From: Bradyrhizobium sp. AUGA SZCCT0176 | Lineage (GTDB): Bacteria; Pseudomonadota; Alphaproteobacteria; Rhizobiales; Xanthobacteraceae | NCBI RefSeq assembly: GCF_018130145.1 | Contig: NZ_JAFCMB010000003.1 | Span: 248,001-312,000, forward strand | Direction: 5' to 3' | Length of the DNA: 64,000 bases | Shown: positions 1 through 10,482 of the stretch, in pieces | Numbering within the stretch: position 1 is the first letter of the stretch | Layout: each line of letters starts with the position of its first letter | The notes under the pieces: generated by a model | Database searches by the model: none | What the model saw: the letters and a program-made list of their open reading frames with translations, nothing else | Told to the model about the DNA's origin: nothing | Made by a program: the position numbers and the translations under genes

Positions 1-91
1 CTGAACCCGGGCCCAGTCATGGAACTAGAATTGACACGTGGAGCAGGAGGCGACGTTGACACCATGATCGCCACTTTCCATTTTGAGTTGA

Positions 92-469
92 TCACAATGA
101 AAACCAATCGACTCGATCGCCAGGACGCACAATTCCAAGATTTGAGCTAATGACGGCAAACCCGTCAGCCTTGGCAAGAAGCCGAAGCATCCCTGAATTG
201 GTGTCTGACAACAGGGCGATCCGCGGCGCAGCATTCCTATTGTATCCCTGACGACGGCCGGCAAATAGGTTTGTTCGACCAAGCCGGTCGGTCCAGGAAA
301 ATCCCGCTACAGCCGGATGTGAGCGAGACGCACGCTGCTTGAGGCCGACACGTGCCCACAGCAATTCCTGCACGACGACACTGAAAGTTACGAAGTGCCG
401 GTGGCCGAATCTGATCCACATAGCTGCAACTGCTCTTAGGTCTTTAACTACGCGAGCAGGAGCGATCAT
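92..469 (-). pseudogene. MoeA-like C-terminal remnant
   Basis: The last ~45 codons of this minus-strand frame read like domain IV of molybdopterin molybdotransferase MoeA: an SGMLRLLAKADGF stretch followed by a VRPGDRVDW ending. The part before it (HFVTFSVVVQELL) resembles the helix after the usual GNPVS motif, but that motif and the whole upstream catalytic part (about 250 residues) are absent. Reading further upstream in frame gives a stop near 521 and no MoeA sequence. I read it as a truncated, dead copy. It lies tail-out beside another truncated gene (887-1744), which suggests a rearrangement junction between them. The family assignment rests on a short C-terminal match and is moderate. 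Confidence 0.4.
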
Positions 470-886
470 AGCTCCGGTTGATCCAAAATGAATGGTACCA
501 GACAGACAAAGAACTCCAACTCACCGTGACTCTTCCTTCTCGATAGCGCGTGCCCAACGTTGTGCAGGTCGGAAGTTCGACCGATAGCAGCAAGATATTC
601 GACCGAATCGAGCGTCAGGGGAGAGAGCGCGACCACGCGAGCCGTCGCGTTGTTGCGGTGATGCGCACATACACTTTTCACCGCTCGCCGAACGGGCGCC
701 CCGACCATGCGCTCCGAGTCCACACGTATCTCGCCATTTCTTTGTTGCGCGGAGGAGCATCTGTCGCGTCGTCTCCCCTTCTTTTTTAGGGGGGTGACAG
801 CTCGGCGGTGCACAGGCTGGCTATCGGTACCGCGGAGCTGGCGATGCGTTGGCGTGCATGGTTATCCGGCACGGCTGCCCTAAAAT
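470..886. other. Gene-free junction between two truncated genes
   Basis: No frame here resembles a protein family I know. The stretch separates the 5'-truncated MoeA-like remnant from the 5'-truncated aldehyde dehydrogenase. It carries one half-site (ACTCTTCC at 529-536) of the dyad found intact at five other places, without the second arm. No transposase or terminal inverted repeats are visible. Confidence 0.5.
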
Positions 887-1744
887 TTCCCCGCAGGTGT
901 CATCAACATCGTGACCGGCTATGGCGAGACAGGGGGCGCCGCGCTCGCCGCGCACCCCCAGGTCGATAAGATCGTGTTCACCGGATCGACCGAAGTGGAC
1001 AAGCTGATCGTGAAAGCGGCGGCCGGCAGCCTGAAGCGCGTCACGCTGGAACTCGGCGGTAAAGCGCCGACAATCGTTTTCCCGGACGCCGATCTCGACC
1101 GTGCCATCCCCGGTGTCACACTTGGCAGCTTCTTTGCCCAGGGCCAAGTCTGCGTGGCAACAACCCGCATCTATGCGCACAAGAGCATCTTCGACAAGCT
1201 CATCGAGGGCGTGAGGGATGCGGCATCGAAGATCAGGGTGGGACCCGGACTCGATACCTCAACCCAGATGGGTCCACTCGTCAGTGCCACGCAGTTAAAG
1301 CGTGTTACCGGTTATGTGCAGTCCGGCCGCGACGAAGGCGCCCATGTCCAGGCTGGCGGCGAAGGGGTCACCGGCAGCGACGGCTACTTCCTTAGGCCCA
1401 CAATCCTGACCAACGCCAATCCGGCGATGAAAGTCGTGCGGGAGGAGATCTTCGGGCCGGTCGTCGTAGCGCAAGCGTTTGACGACTCCGAGCTCGACAA
1501 ATTGGCGGCTGAAGCCAACGACACTGAGTACGGCCTGGCCGCGAGCCTCTGGACGCAGAACGCCAGCGTCGCGCACAAGATGGCAAAGCGCATCAAGGCG
1601 GGCACCATCTGGCTCAACTGCCACCATGTGTTCGATCCCGTCCTGCCGTTCGGCGGTTACAAGCAGTCCGGTTGGGGTCGCGAGAATGACGCCGAGGCGA
1701 TCGAGAACTATCTTGAGACTAAGGCCGTCACTATGGCCCTCTGA
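887..1744 (+). pseudogene. Aldehyde dehydrogenase, 3' remnant
   Basis: The frame covers the C-terminal ~285 residues of a betaine-aldehyde-dehydrogenase-like NAD(P)-dependent aldehyde dehydrogenase (full length about 490). Homology begins abruptly at PAGVINIVTGYG around 890, directly after an in-frame TAA at 881. The catalytic Glu (LELGG) and Cys (GQVCV) are both still present, as is the C-terminal PFGGYKQSGWGRE motif, but the N-terminal half of the NAD-binding domain is gone. A GTG at 911 could start translation, but the product would lack most of the cofactor fold. The sharp 5' edge points to deletion or recombination rather than slow decay. Confidence 0.82.
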
Positions 1745-1759
1745 CTTCTCGGAACTGAT

Positions 1760-1786
1760 GGGGCGGACTCCGCAAGGGTCCGCCCC
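1760..1786 (+). terminator. Hairpin after aldehyde dehydrogenase remnant
   Basis: GGGGCGGAC at 1760-1768 pairs perfectly with GTCCGCCCC at 1778-1786 around a 9-nt loop, 16 nt after the stop codon. No T-run follows, so it is either a weak intrinsic terminator or a 3' stability hairpin. Confidence 0.55.
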
Positions 1787-2378
1787 TGATGCGCGCGCGC
1801 AGGATGAAGAGAAGCGCCGGACGGACAATCAACGAGATGCCATGGGTCCAGCTTCGCGAGTCTAGTATGATTCATTCGCGCGTCGCAGGACCGAAGCCTG
1901 CGTCAGGGCGGGTATCCAAGATTTGCCAATCCAATCGATCCTGAGCCATCGCTCGCAGCATGGCCCCGCAACCATTGTGGTCGCGCTTCCAAATCATTCC
2001 CTCTGGCGTATTTGGTGTTTCCTCTCGGCCAGAGTTACTAGGCCCAGCCAGAGGCTGGGCCCCTTACCGAAAATGGACCAGGATTCCGGTAAGCACGTTG
2101 AGCGTCAGCAAATGCGCCGCGATCAGACCCAACGAATCTTCAGCGGCGGCGATGATGAAAGTGAGACTTCGTAAGCCGATCTCAAACCGGGATCAGTAAC
2201 TGTCAGCAGGAAGGGGGACATCACAAAACTGCGACCCTCCATCCGCAACCATGATTGTCGGCGTATTGGTGTTGCCTGAGGTGATCGCTGACATCTGGCC
2301 GCACCAACGCCTCGTCCTCGCCGATCGAGTAGTGCGGGTCGCTCACCCTCTAGACGCGATGGGCTACGCAAAACTGCG
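1787..2378. other. Intergenic stretch with one hairpin
   Basis: No supported gene. A perfect 9-bp stem (GGCCCAGCC 2041-2049, GGCTGGGCC 2053-2061) with a 3-nt loop is followed by CCCTTA. It could be a terminator remnant. Short minus-strand frames near 2080-2170 encode a hydrophobic stretch, but I cannot assign it. Confidence 0.4.
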
Positions 2379-3263
2379 TCAGTTCGCGAATTCACGACGG
2401 GCGGAGCGCACGGTCGCGACGATGTGCGCATGCACCTCCGACACTCTGCGCGTATGATGGGTGTCGGGATGCGAAACCAGCCAGTAGTTTCGCACGAAGC
2501 GAATCTCTGGCAGCAACCGCTTGAGCTCCGGGAATCGCCGTGCGGCGTAGTCGTGTAGTATTCCCACGCCGTGGCCAGCCCTCACCGCCTCCATCTGTGC
2601 CACCACGCTCCCGCACTCGTAGTGTCTGCTCATGAATTTTCCGAGCGCGGACGCGTAGTCGAGCGCTCGGCTATAGACGTAATCCTCGACATGCGTGACG
2701 AAGAGATGGCCGGCGAGATCGGCCTGTTTCCTGATTGGTCCCAAGCGCTTCAGATAACTTTCTGCGCCATAGACGCTGAGGGTGTAGTCGGTAAGCTTTT
2801 TGACAATAAGCCGGCCCTGCTTCGGACGGTCCAACGTAATCGCAATGTCGGCTTCCCGCCTCGACAGCGAGAATGTCCGCGGCAGGGGAACAAGCTGAAT
2901 GAGCAAGTCGGGATGCCGCGCGGCAAGCGCACCGAGCTGGCTGGCGAGAAAGTAGTTCCCCAGTCCGTCGGGAGCGCCGACGCGAACAGTGCCTGAGATT
3001 GCCTCCGACGATCTGCCAAGGTGAGCGCCGACCTGGAGGAACTCCGATTCCGCCCGCTCCGCTGCGGCAACGAGGGCTTCGCCTGCGCTTGTCAGGACGC
3101 AGCCCGTCGTACGCCGTTCGACCAACTGGGTTTTCAATTCCTGCTCGAGGGCGGTGAGTTGCCGCGCCACGGTCGCATGGTTCACGCCCAGACGCCGAGC
3201 GGCACCGAGAATCTGACCGGTGCGGGCGACCTCCAGGAATATGCGGATACGATCCCAATCCAT
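2379..3263 (-). CDS. LysR-family regulator next to mmsA
   Basis: A LysR-type transcriptional regulator of about 294 residues. The N-terminal winged helix-turn-helix is clear ([25 protein letters not shown]), followed by the linker helix and a periplasmic-binding-protein-like effector domain. I place the start at ATG 3263 (MDWDRIRIF); a GTG at 3281 would add six residues. It is divergent from mmsA with about 95 bp between starts, the usual arrangement for a LysR protein controlling its neighbour. Its inducer is unknown; a semialdehyde or its precursor would suit the context, which is inference. Confidence 0.88.
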   Translation of the reverse strand: MDWDRIRIFLEVARTGQILGAARRLGVNHATVARQLTALEQELKTQLVERRTTGCVLTSAGEALVAAAERAESEFLQVGAHLGRSSEAISGTVRVGAPDGLGNYFLASQLGALAARHPDLLIQLVPLPRTFSLSRREADIAITLDRPKQGRLIVKKLTDYTLSVYGAESYLKRLGPIRKQADLAGHLFVTHVEDYVYSRALDYASALGKFMSRHYECGSVVAQMEAVRAGHGVGILHDYAARRFPELKRLLPEIRFVRNYWLVSHPDTHHTRRVSEVHAHIVATVRSARREFAN

Positions 3264-3358
3264 CGACTTCAATTTCTGCACAACAAATCCGCGATAGTTC
3301 TCGTTGATGTGCAGACTTTAACATTTCATACCAGACTTGTGCAAACAAGGAGATAGTC

Positions 3359-4858
3359 GTGGTCACGCAAGTCAAGCATTACATCAATGGCAAGCAGGAG
3401 CCTGGTCGCAACGGGCGGACGTCGTCCGTCTTCAATCCCGCGACCGGCGAGCAGACGGGGTTAGTGCCGATCGCGAACGCCGCGGATGTCGCGGATGCTG
3501 TCGCTGCGGCAACAAAGGCGGCGCCGGGCTGGGCGGCGACGACCCCCTTGCGGCGAGCCAGGATACTCAACCGGTTCCTCAGGATTCTCGAGGAACGTAT
3601 CGACGAACTCGCGGAAGTCATCGTCGCCGAACACGGAAAGGTCCATTCGGACGCCGTCGGTGAAATTCAGCGTGGTATGGAAGTCGTGGAATTCGCGACC
3701 GCTGCCCCGCAGCTATTGAAGGGCGAGCTTACCGAGAACGTCGGAACTCGCGTCGATAGCTATTCCATGCGTCAGCCTCTCGGCGTGGTCGCCGGCATTA
3801 CCCCCTTCAATTTCCCTGCGATGGTGCCGATGTGGATGTTTCCTGTCGCGCTTGCTTGTGGAAACGCGTTTATCCTGAAACCCTCGGAACGAGATCCCTC
3901 GGCGTCACTGATCGTCGCGGAGTGGCTAAAGGAAGCGGGCCTTCCTGATGGCGTATTCGGGGTGGTCCATGGCGACAAGGAAACCGTCGACGCGCTGCTA
4001 CATCATCCCGACATCTCGGCGATCAGTTTCGTGGGATCCACACCAATCGCACGGTACATCTACGAGACGGCCGCGACGACAGGAAAGCGCTGTCAGGCGC
4101 TGGGCGGTGCCAAGAACCACATGATCATCATGCCCGATGCCGACATGGACCAGGCAGTCGACGCTTTGATGGGCGCCGCTTTTGGTTCCGCCGGCGAACG
4201 TTGCATGGCGATCTCCGTCGCGGTCCCGGTGGGGGAAACGACGGCGAACAGGTTGATCTCCGCGTTGGAGCCGAAAATTCGGAGCCTCAAAATCGGACCT
4301 GGCACGGATTCGGAAGCGGAAATGGGCCCGCTCGTCACGAAGCAGCATCTGGACAAGGTCCGTGGCTACATCGACGCAGGTGTCGCGGAGGGTGCAAAAT
4401 TGCTCGTCGACGGTCGTGGCTTCAAAATGCAGGGCTACCAGGACGGCTATTTCATCGGCGGGTCGCTGTTTGACCATGTCACTCCGAACATGAAGATCTA
4501 CAAGGAAGAGATTTTTGGGCCCGTCCTGTCTGTCGCCCGTGCTCCCGACTACGACACCGCCGCACGGATGATCAACGAGCACGAATTCGGCAACGGTACA
4601 TCGATCTTCACGCGCGATGGCGACGCGGCTCGGGAATTCGCGCACCAAATCAAGATCGGTATGGTCGGAATCAACGTTCCGATCCCCGTGCCGATGGCAT
4701 TCCATTCGTTCGGTGGATGGAAAGCGTCGATCTTTGGCGACCACTACATGCACGGCCCGGAAGGCGTTCGCTTCTATACCAGGTTGAAAACGATCACGAG
4801 TCGCTGGCCAACCGGCATTCGAGCTGGCGCCGAATTCGTAATGCCTACCATGTCTTGA
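3359..4858 (+). CDS. mmsA: (Methyl)malonate-semialdehyde dehydrogenase (CoA-acylating)
   Basis: A 499-residue aldehyde dehydrogenase of the MmsA/IolA family, which converts malonate or methylmalonate semialdehyde plus CoA and NAD+ to acetyl- or propionyl-CoA with loss of CO2. Family marks are [26 protein letters not shown], a GGAKNH segment replacing the usual ELGGK, and the catalytic Cys in GERCMAIS. The GTG start at 3359 has AAGGAG six bases upstream. It is divergent from a LysR gene and followed 160 bp later by a tautomerase resembling malonate semialdehyde decarboxylase, so both enzymes may act on the same substrate. Length and motifs are complete. Confidence 0.93.
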   Translation: MVTQVKHYINGKQEPGRNGRTSSVFNPATGEQTGLVPIANAADVADAVAAATKAAPGWAATTPLRRARILNRFLRILEERIDELAEVIVAEHGKVHSDAVGEIQRGMEVVEFATAAPQLLKGELTENVGTRVDSYSMRQPLGVVAGITPFNFPAMVPMWMFPVALACGNAFILKPSERDPSASLIVAEWLKEAGLPDGVFGVVHGDKETVDALLHHPDISAISFVGSTPIARYIYETAATTGKRCQALGGAKNHMIIMPDADMDQAVDALMGAAFGSAGERCMAISVAVPVGETTANRLISALEPKIRSLKIGPGTDSEAEMGPLVTKQHLDKVRGYIDAGVAEGAKLLVDGRGFKMQGYQDGYFIGGSLFDHVTPNMKIYKEEIFGPVLSVARAPDYDTAARMINEHEFGNGTSIFTRDGDAAREFAHQIKIGMVGINVPIPVPMAFHSFGGWKASIFGDHYMHGPEGVRFYTRLKTITSRWPTGIRAGAEFVMPTMS

Positions 4859-5018
4859 TCGCAACGACGCGCCCGCTGCGCACCTACGCAGCGGGCGCTG
4901 GCCGCCAAAAGTAGCGATAAACTCGTCGGTACTTCGACAAATCGACTTACGGCCTCGGCCTCGCCTTCGCCTGGCGAACAGAACAGGCGACATCCTTTGG
5001 GTCACGCGGAGAATGACG

Positions 5019-5408
5019 ATGCCACTTTTGTGCTTCGATCTAATTCAGGGCCGTTCGGAAAACCAGATCAAAAGGATATTGGACGTCACCCATGAGGTGA
5101 TGGTCAACGCCTTCAATGTGCCCGAGCGCGACCGGTATCAGATCGTCAGAGAACATTTACCTTCCAGAATGGTCGTCGAGGATACGGGTCTCGGCATCGA
5201 GCGAACTCCGAACAGGATGGTACTTCAGGTCACGACCCGTCCTCGCAGTCGAGCAATGAAGCAAGCGTTCTATAGATCGCTGGTGGAGAGACTTGCCGAT
5301 GCATGCGGTATTGCACCAAGCGACGTTGTCGTCACTTTCGTAACGAACACCGATGAGGATTGGTCATTTGGGCTCGGACGCGCTCAGTTCCTGACCGGAG
5401 AACTCTAG
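5019..5408 (+). CDS. Tautomerase, malonate semialdehyde decarboxylase type
   Basis: A 129-residue member of the tautomerase superfamily (Tautomerase_2 group). The ATG at 5019 is chosen over the one at 5013 because it puts Pro directly after Met, giving the N-terminal catalytic proline. Counting from that proline, Asp falls at 37 and Arg at 73 and 75, the positions of the catalytic residues described for malonate semialdehyde decarboxylase. The ending EDWSFGLGRAQFLTGEL is also typical of this group. It lies downstream of mmsA on the same strand, which fits removal of malonate semialdehyde as acetaldehyde plus CO2. Related members act as dehalogenases or have unknown roles, so the reaction is inferred. 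Confidence 0.8.
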   Translation: MPLLCFDLIQGRSENQIKRILDVTHEVMVNAFNVPERDRYQIVREHLPSRMVVEDTGLGIERTPNRMVLQVTTRPRSRAMKQAFYRSLVERLADACGIAPSDVVVTFVTNTDEDWSFGLGRAQFLTGEL

Positions 5409-5730
5409 CTGTCAAACCCCAACGCTTGCCTTGGGGAAAGAAATATACGGCTCCACAAGAGCCCGTCAGAACTCGGCGACGGCCGGCCGAAAACCTCTCT
5501 GGGCCTCCAACCCGTCACGGATGCACTTTGGACCGAGACGCAGAATTTATAGGCCTAGGACTCAGCGCAGGCGCGCGGGACGTGTCGTCGGGCCGGCAGA
5601 ACCGCCCCGACGACATACGACCGATCCGTGAACTCCGGCCGGCGTCAATCTCCTACCGGCCGTTTTCCGCGGTGATTGGCGATCGATAGGTCTCACGAAC
5701 CGCCCCGGCGGCGCGCCTGGTCCACAGGTC
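5409..5730. other. Convergent intergenic region
   Basis: The region lies between two converging genes. It contains several GC-rich CCGGC/GCCGG segments (about 5590-5665) that can pair, but no clear T-run terminator and no gene I can support. Confidence 0.4.
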
Positions 5731-6816
5731 TCAGTCGATGCGGAGGCTTTGCTCCATCGCGAAGCACTGGTCCCAAATATAGACGTCGTACCCCGCGAGC
5801 CGCGACTGCCACTTGGGCGTGAGGCTGCGCACGCACTGCCCTGCCACCCGATCGATGTAGTTGTCGAAACCCGCCCAGGGGTTGCCTTTGTCAGCCGGGT
5901 TCATCTCTGCACCGAACGGCGTCGTCTTCAATGCCGTCGCGGCCGCAGCCTTGATATCGTTCATGAACTCAAGCTGCAGGCGAACATCCGCGTGGGTTCC
6001 AACCCGGCTCACGTGCCCGCCGACCAAAGTCTCGAAGGGTACTTTGTCGATGTCAGCCACCTGCTGGAAGTATCCGGGAACGTCCTTAGCGAGCGCGAAA
6101 CGCCTCCAGGGCATCCATCCGGGAAAGACCACGTCGACCACCATTAGAGTTTTTTGGGCCGGTGCATAGATGAAGATGTTGCCGGGTTCGTGGGCGACGC
6201 CGTGGTAACTGAGCTCCAGGACTTGGCCGCCAACTTTGAGCGTGTATTGATCCTTGAACGTCAGCGTTGGAATGGGGCGATTGGGGTCGTTGTCCCGGAG
6301 CAACAAGCGCTTTGTTTCCTCCTGCGCGATGATGACCGGATGGCCGCCAAGACCACCGGCGCCGCCGATATGATCGGCGTGGGAGTGGCTATAGACGATG
6401 TGGGTGATCGGTTTGTCAGTGACTTCAGCGATAGCCTTTTTGAGATGGGCCGCATACGCAGGCGGCGCATCGACCACGACTACGCCCGTCTCGCAGACCA
6501 TGAACATCGACTGATAGGCGTTGTCCGTCACCATGTAGAGGCCTCGGCCAAGGTTCTGGATACGATAGCCCTTTGCGGCATCCACGGGCGGCGCGAGGGC
6601 ATCCTCCGGCAAGGGCAGGTAGCGATCTACGCGCACGCCGGGCGGGGCTATCGTCGGCATTTGTTGGTAGGGCGCCCCAGCATGGCCCGGGAGAGCCTCG
6701 GTTTGCGCTTCGACGCGCTCCGATGTCCCCACCGAGAAAAGAAGACTGACGGCGAGCGCGACTGTGGTCATCCTTGGAAAGGTTTGGCCGCTGTCGGGTT
6801 TCTGCTTGTTGTTCAT
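5731..6816 (-). CDS. Exported metallo-beta-lactamase-fold hydrolase
   Basis: A 361-residue protein with an N-terminal signal peptide (a hydrophobic run after MNNKQKPDSG, with cleavage likely near VEAQ) and a metallo-beta-lactamase domain. The metal-binding motif is HSHADHIG near residue 145; further ligands are likely in the GVAHEPGN and GGHVSRVG segments. I choose ATG 6816 over the longer 6894 start because GAGG lies about ten bases before it and the signal peptide then begins properly. The substrate is unknown; the fold includes lactonases, thioesterases and glyoxalase II-like enzymes. It converges with the tautomerase gene. Confidence 0.78.
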   Translation of the reverse strand: MNNKQKPDSGQTFPRMTTVALAVSLLFSVGTSERVEAQTEALPGHAGAPYQQMPTIAPPGVRVDRYLPLPEDALAPPVDAAKGYRIQNLGRGLYMVTDNAYQSMFMVCETGVVVVDAPPAYAAHLKKAIAEVTDKPITHIVYSHSHADHIGGAGGLGGHPVIIAQEETKRLLLRDNDPNRPIPTLTFKDQYTLKVGGQVLELSYHGVAHEPGNIFIYAPAQKTLMVVDVVFPGWMPWRRFALAKDVPGYFQQVADIDKVPFETLVGGHVSRVGTHADVRLQLEFMNDIKAAAATALKTTPFGAEMNPADKGNPWAGFDNYIDRVAGQCVRSLTPKWQSRLAGYDVYIWDQCFAMEQSLRID

Positions 6817-6982
6817 GAGGTAAATCCTCGTACCATTTGCCTCGATCGCACCGCGTGCGTCGGCCACCGTCGCTTGACGCTGGACCGACGTCACTACCTA
6901 CCTTAAGAGCTCGCGTGAATTGCCGCTGGCCGGTACACACCCATTCGAATATCGGCATAATAAGTGTCGGCGAACGAGCGCG

Positions 6983-7081
6983 AGGTTGGCGCAACTCGGC
7001 GGGCGGCTGATCGATTCGACGGCGAAGAAACTCGCCGACGAATTCTTCACGAAATTTGGCGCGGTCGTTTCCGCCCCGTGA
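6983..7081 (+). pseudogene. CoxG-like 3' remnant
   Basis: A plus-strand frame ending at TGA 7079-7081 encodes about 32 residues (LAQLGGRLIDSTAKKLADEF and onward) that match the C-terminus of CoxG-family proteins, including the intact copy at 22259-22723 (KLAQLGQRLISGSAKKIADE). Nothing CoxG-like precedes it, so only the last ~100 bp of a gene survive. It shows that a second coxG-type locus once sat here. Confidence 0.6.
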
Positions 7082-7283
7082 CGCCCGGCGCAGAGCGCCA
7101 ATACCTGCGCGCAGGAACCGTCTGGTCGACCATGGCGAAGCGGCAGGAAGTCCGCTCCCGTTGCGCCATCCCGTGGCCTACGACGCGGCGGCCGATGCTC
7201 TGGCGTCTTCGCGTCGGCATCCGCAGCAGCGCTCCACTACTCGGACGTGCCGGGCGGTTCTCAACATATGAGACAATGGCTCC

Positions 7284-8966
7284 TTATGCCGCGCGAACGC
7301 CTTCGAGGAAGCGATCAACATCTGCTCTCAACACGGCCGATTGATGGCTGAGGTCGCCGGCTGCCGAAAGAACATGGCCCGCTGCCGCCCCAGTCTGACC
7401 AGCGGCTTCGTTAACTCCGACGATATTGTGCGAGACCTGTTCGGTGCCTTGCGCGACCTGCTGGATGCTGCGGGCAATCTCGCGGGTCGCCACGCCTTGT
7501 TCTTCCACAGCGGAAGCAATCGCGATCGCGATCTCGTTCATGGAGGATATCGTGCCGCTAACGGCCTCGATTGCTTGCTCCGCATCCCGCATCGCACCCT
7601 GCATGCCTGCGACCTGGATGGAGATTTCGTCCGTCGCTTTTGCTGTCTGGCTGGCCAACGACTTGACCTCGCTCGCTACCACCGCGAACCCCTTCCCGGC
7701 CTCGCCGGCGCGCGCAGCTTCGATTGTTGCATTGAGCGCCAACAGGTTCGTTTGGCTGGCTATCTCGCTGATCAGTTGGACCACGTCGCCAATTTTCGCG
7801 GTCGCGGCGACAAGCCCCTGGACTGTGAGATTGGTACGCCGCGCTTCGTCGACGGCGTCGCCTGCGACTTTTGTCGACCGGGTCACCTGATTACCGATCT
7901 CCGAAATTGAAGCCGATAACTCTTCCGTTGCCGATGCCACCGACTGAACGCTTGCGCTCGCCTCCTCGGCTGCGGCGGCAACCACGTTGGATCGGTAGCT
8001 CGCTGCCTTCGCAGTGTCCGACATGCCTTGGGATGTAGCCCGCATCGCGGCGGCCGACTGCGACAACGCTTCAAGCGAAGCTCTAACCCCTTGCTCGAAA
8101 TCATCGGCCAGCTTAGCCACCAGCTCTCTCTTTTCCGCCTCCACCTTTACCTTCATGCCGTTCTGCTCCTGGCGCAGGCGGCCGGATTCGATCATCGCGT
8201 CCTTGAACACTTGGACCGACTTCGCCATCGCTCCGACTTCATCCGTGCGATCAAGTGCCGGAATCGGGGACGCAGTATCGCCGCCTGCGAGCTTGCGCGT
8301 CGCCGCGGTGAGACCGGCAATTGGCCTCTCGATACTGCGACTGAGAAGTACTGACATAGCAACTACGACCGCGAGCGCGACCAGAATTAGCAAGCCGATC
8401 TGCTTCACCTGCGACATGAATATCGCATCGATATCATCTACATAAATGCCGCCGGCGATAGCCCACTCGTAAGGCTTGAACCCAATCGCGTAGGCGATCT
8501 TGGGCAAAGGTTCGCCATTTCCAACCCGGGGAAAGCTAAATGTAACGAATCCAGCTCCCACGGACTTGACCAATTCGACCTGGAGTCGAGCGAATAGGAC
8601 GCCGTTGGCATCCGCGGCATCCATCATATTCTTGTTCTGGAACTTGGGATTTGGATGCGCGACCAGAACAGCGTTCATGTCGAGCGCATAAAAATAGTCA
8701 TCCTTGCCGAAGCGCAACGACTGCAGCAGTTGATTGCAACGTTCCTTGACTTGCGCGTCGGACAGTCCCGCCTTTCGAGACGCCTCATAGTCCAGTTCAA
8801 GTGCCTGCCTTGCCAAGAGGACAAGTTGCTGGAGTTTGTCTTTCCGATCCTCAAGCAGGCTACTCTTCAACGCCGAAAGACCCACGCCGGCTACTGAAAT
8901 GATGCCTACTATCGAGAGGCCAACCATCAACATGAGCTTCGACGAGATTCTGAATTTACCGAGCAT
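7284..8966 (-). CDS. Methyl-accepting chemotaxis protein with Cache sensor
   Basis: A 560-residue chemoreceptor. It has an N-terminal membrane segment (about residues 12-32), a periplasmic single-Cache domain (about 35-185, with DDYFYALD and [19 protein letters not shown]), a second membrane segment (about 190-210), a HAMP linker and a long methyl-accepting signalling domain. The signalling hairpin tip is recognisable as [20 protein letters not shown]. It would sense a small molecule in the periplasm and signal to CheA/CheW; no che genes are nearby. No pentapeptide tether is visible at the C-terminus. The ligand is unknown. Confidence 0.93.
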   Translation of the reverse strand: MLGKFRISSKLMLMVGLSIVGIISVAGVGLSALKSSLLEDRKDKLQQLVLLARQALELDYEASRKAGLSDAQVKERCNQLLQSLRFGKDDYFYALDMNAVLVAHPNPKFQNKNMMDAADANGVLFARLQVELVKSVGAGFVTFSFPRVGNGEPLPKIAYAIGFKPYEWAIAGGIYVDDIDAIFMSQVKQIGLLILVALAVVVAMSVLLSRSIERPIAGLTAATRKLAGGDTASPIPALDRTDEVGAMAKSVQVFKDAMIESGRLRQEQNGMKVKVEAEKRELVAKLADDFEQGVRASLEALSQSAAAMRATSQGMSDTAKAASYRSNVVAAAAEEASASVQSVASATEELSASISEIGNQVTRSTKVAGDAVDEARRTNLTVQGLVAATAKIGDVVQLISEIASQTNLLALNATIEAARAGEAGKGFAVVASEVKSLASQTAKATDEISIQVAGMQGAMRDAEQAIEAVSGTISSMNEIAIAIASAVEEQGVATREIARSIQQVAQGTEQVSHNIVGVNEAAGQTGAAAGHVLSAAGDLSHQSAVLRADVDRFLEGVRAA

Positions 8967-9347
8967 CGCGAACCTTTCAGATCATGGAGCGCCGACTGAT
9001 CCGGCTCGGATAGCAATTATCGCGTATTGATAAAGATTGCCTTTAATGCGCGCTTGGAAGCTTACGCTACGCATGTTTTGCAGCGTCACTGACAGAATCA
9101 CGATTTGAGAAAAGGAGCGCGCGAAGAAGCGCAACGCACGCATCTTTCGATTGTACACGAATTAACGTACGATGTGTCATTACTTGTTCAGATGATCGTC
9201 ATCTTCAAATACGATGAGACGCCGGACGCCGTGCTACCAGACGAGCGTACTCATAGGATCGGACGAGGTTCTCGTTGGAACCACCGTGCGCTACGACACC
9301 TACGATCCGACAACCTATCTGAATCTTTTTCTTGATGCCGTGCGAAC
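8967..9347. other. Intergenic region upstream of the chemoreceptor
   Basis: About 380 bp that is more AT-rich than its surroundings near 9005-9200, as expected for the chemoreceptor promoter. Short open frames exist on the plus strand but resemble no family I know. Confidence 0.35.
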
Positions 9348-9767
9348 TTACAAGGGGACAGGGGGCTGATCACGCCCTGCGCGCTCACGCTCTACGCGCT
9401 CCGTTACGTCCCGCGCCATTGCGACAGAGCCCAGCACTTTTTCGTTATCGCTTTTGACGATAGCAAAGGTGAGCTCGACGTACAGTTTTCGTCCGCTTTT
9501 GTGCGCCGCCCGGGTCAGCGTGGGTCGACCCTGAAGCTTTAATGCGCCCCTTGTTACCGCGGCGTTGAAGCCGCCCCAGTGCGATGCTCGCAAATGCTCC
9601 GGAATAATCAGATCGAGGCTTTGACCAAGGGCTTCCTCTGGTGAGTAACCAAATAATGTTGCAGAAGCGCGATTCCACCGGATGATCGCTCCCGAACAGT
9701 CTGTATAGACAACAGCGTCAGCAACCTGATCGAGAATTCTCTCAGCCAGCCTGGATTTACCCTCCAT
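9348..9767 (-). CDS. Stand-alone PAS domain protein
   Basis: A protein of about 139 residues consisting almost entirely of one PAS domain (ILDQVADAVVYTDCSGAIIRWNRASATLFGYSPEEALGQ onward, ending in the S-box GSVAMARDVTERVERER). There is no kinase, HTH or cyclase output domain. ATG 9767 (MEGKSRLAER) is preferred over the 9809 start because the extra residues lack PAS character. It could sense redox state or a ligand and act by protein-protein contact. I see no residue arrangement that clearly marks heme or flavin binding. Its nearest neighbour on the same strand is the chemoreceptor, about 380 bp downstream. Confidence 0.7.
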   Translation of the reverse strand: MEGKSRLAERILDQVADAVVYTDCSGAIIRWNRASATLFGYSPEEALGQSLDLIIPEHLRASHWGGFNAAVTRGALKLQGRPTLTRAAHKSGRKLYVELTFAIVKSDNEKVLGSVAMARDVTERVERERAGRDQPPVPL

Positions 9768-10482
9768 GGATACGCCTTTCGGTTCGGAACAAGGCCCCCT
9801 AACGGCCACCCCTTCGATTTCGTTGACTTAGTCCAGTCGCACGCGTCCACCATGTTGACGCAAAACCTCGTCGGAGAAACAGGCAAGTTATAAAGATGGT
9901 TAGAAACCATGCGAGCGGAAGGTCAAAAGTAGGCCTGTGCGCCACTATCAGGTCATGCAGCGGAATAGGTCTGCGCTAGAGGACTAATTTCTTAACCACC
10001 AACGAGCGAGTCAACCCTAGCAATCTTCGAGCAGCTGAGGCCAGCGTCGTTGTAGAGGCGAAGCCATACGATATCTTCGATCTGGGCTGGACATCCAGGC
10101 ACGAGCTGTAATCCATCAACAGCAACCAGCCAAGGTAAGCCGGATCTTTGCCGTGCGACGCGAACAGCGTCACCTGGGCCATGGCCGGCGTCGACGTACC
10201 AGCCATGGGGTCCGAATGATCGGCCACTCGATATCGAGAAGTTCGAGGAGCTATTGTGAAGAAGCGAAGGTCATTGAAAACTCCTGCGGCTATATCAATC
10301 TGCCGCCGAACGCTTGTGTCGACGGCTTGGTGGCATTGACGCGCGTGCAACTCCTCTCGGAGAACCACCAACCGAGGTCGCGTCAGCTCCAGCCGGTCGT
10401 CACCTGGCAGTCGACGACGCTCACCCAGTCGTTCGAACAAGCACGTGACCGGAACAAACCGTGCTAAGGCGAGAGGCAGTGC
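9768..10482. other. Gene-free stretch
   Basis: About 700 bp without a supported gene. A 154-codon minus-strand frame (9976-10440) and a 104-codon plus-strand frame overlap each other, but neither has family features or a convincing ribosome binding site. The stretch may be decayed coding DNA. Confidence 0.4.

Noticed and set aside
529..536. Further copy of the 23-bp dyad
   Set aside because: Only one arm (ACTCTTCC) is present and the second arm is missing. The same is true at 46935-46942.
2671..3375. 234-codon minus-strand frame
   Set aside because: It is a shadow of the LysR gene in another frame. Many other long frames (for example 3998-5005, 22908-23741, 50335-51504) are shadows for the same reason.
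7502..7521. TTCTTCC...GGAAGCAA palindrome
   Set aside because: It lies inside the chemoreceptor coding sequence, has a shorter spacer than the dyad family and is explained by codons.
9976..10440. 154-codon minus-strand frame as a gene
   Set aside because: There is no recognisable domain, no good start signal and composition typical of antisense frames in GC-rich DNA. It is left as gene-free.
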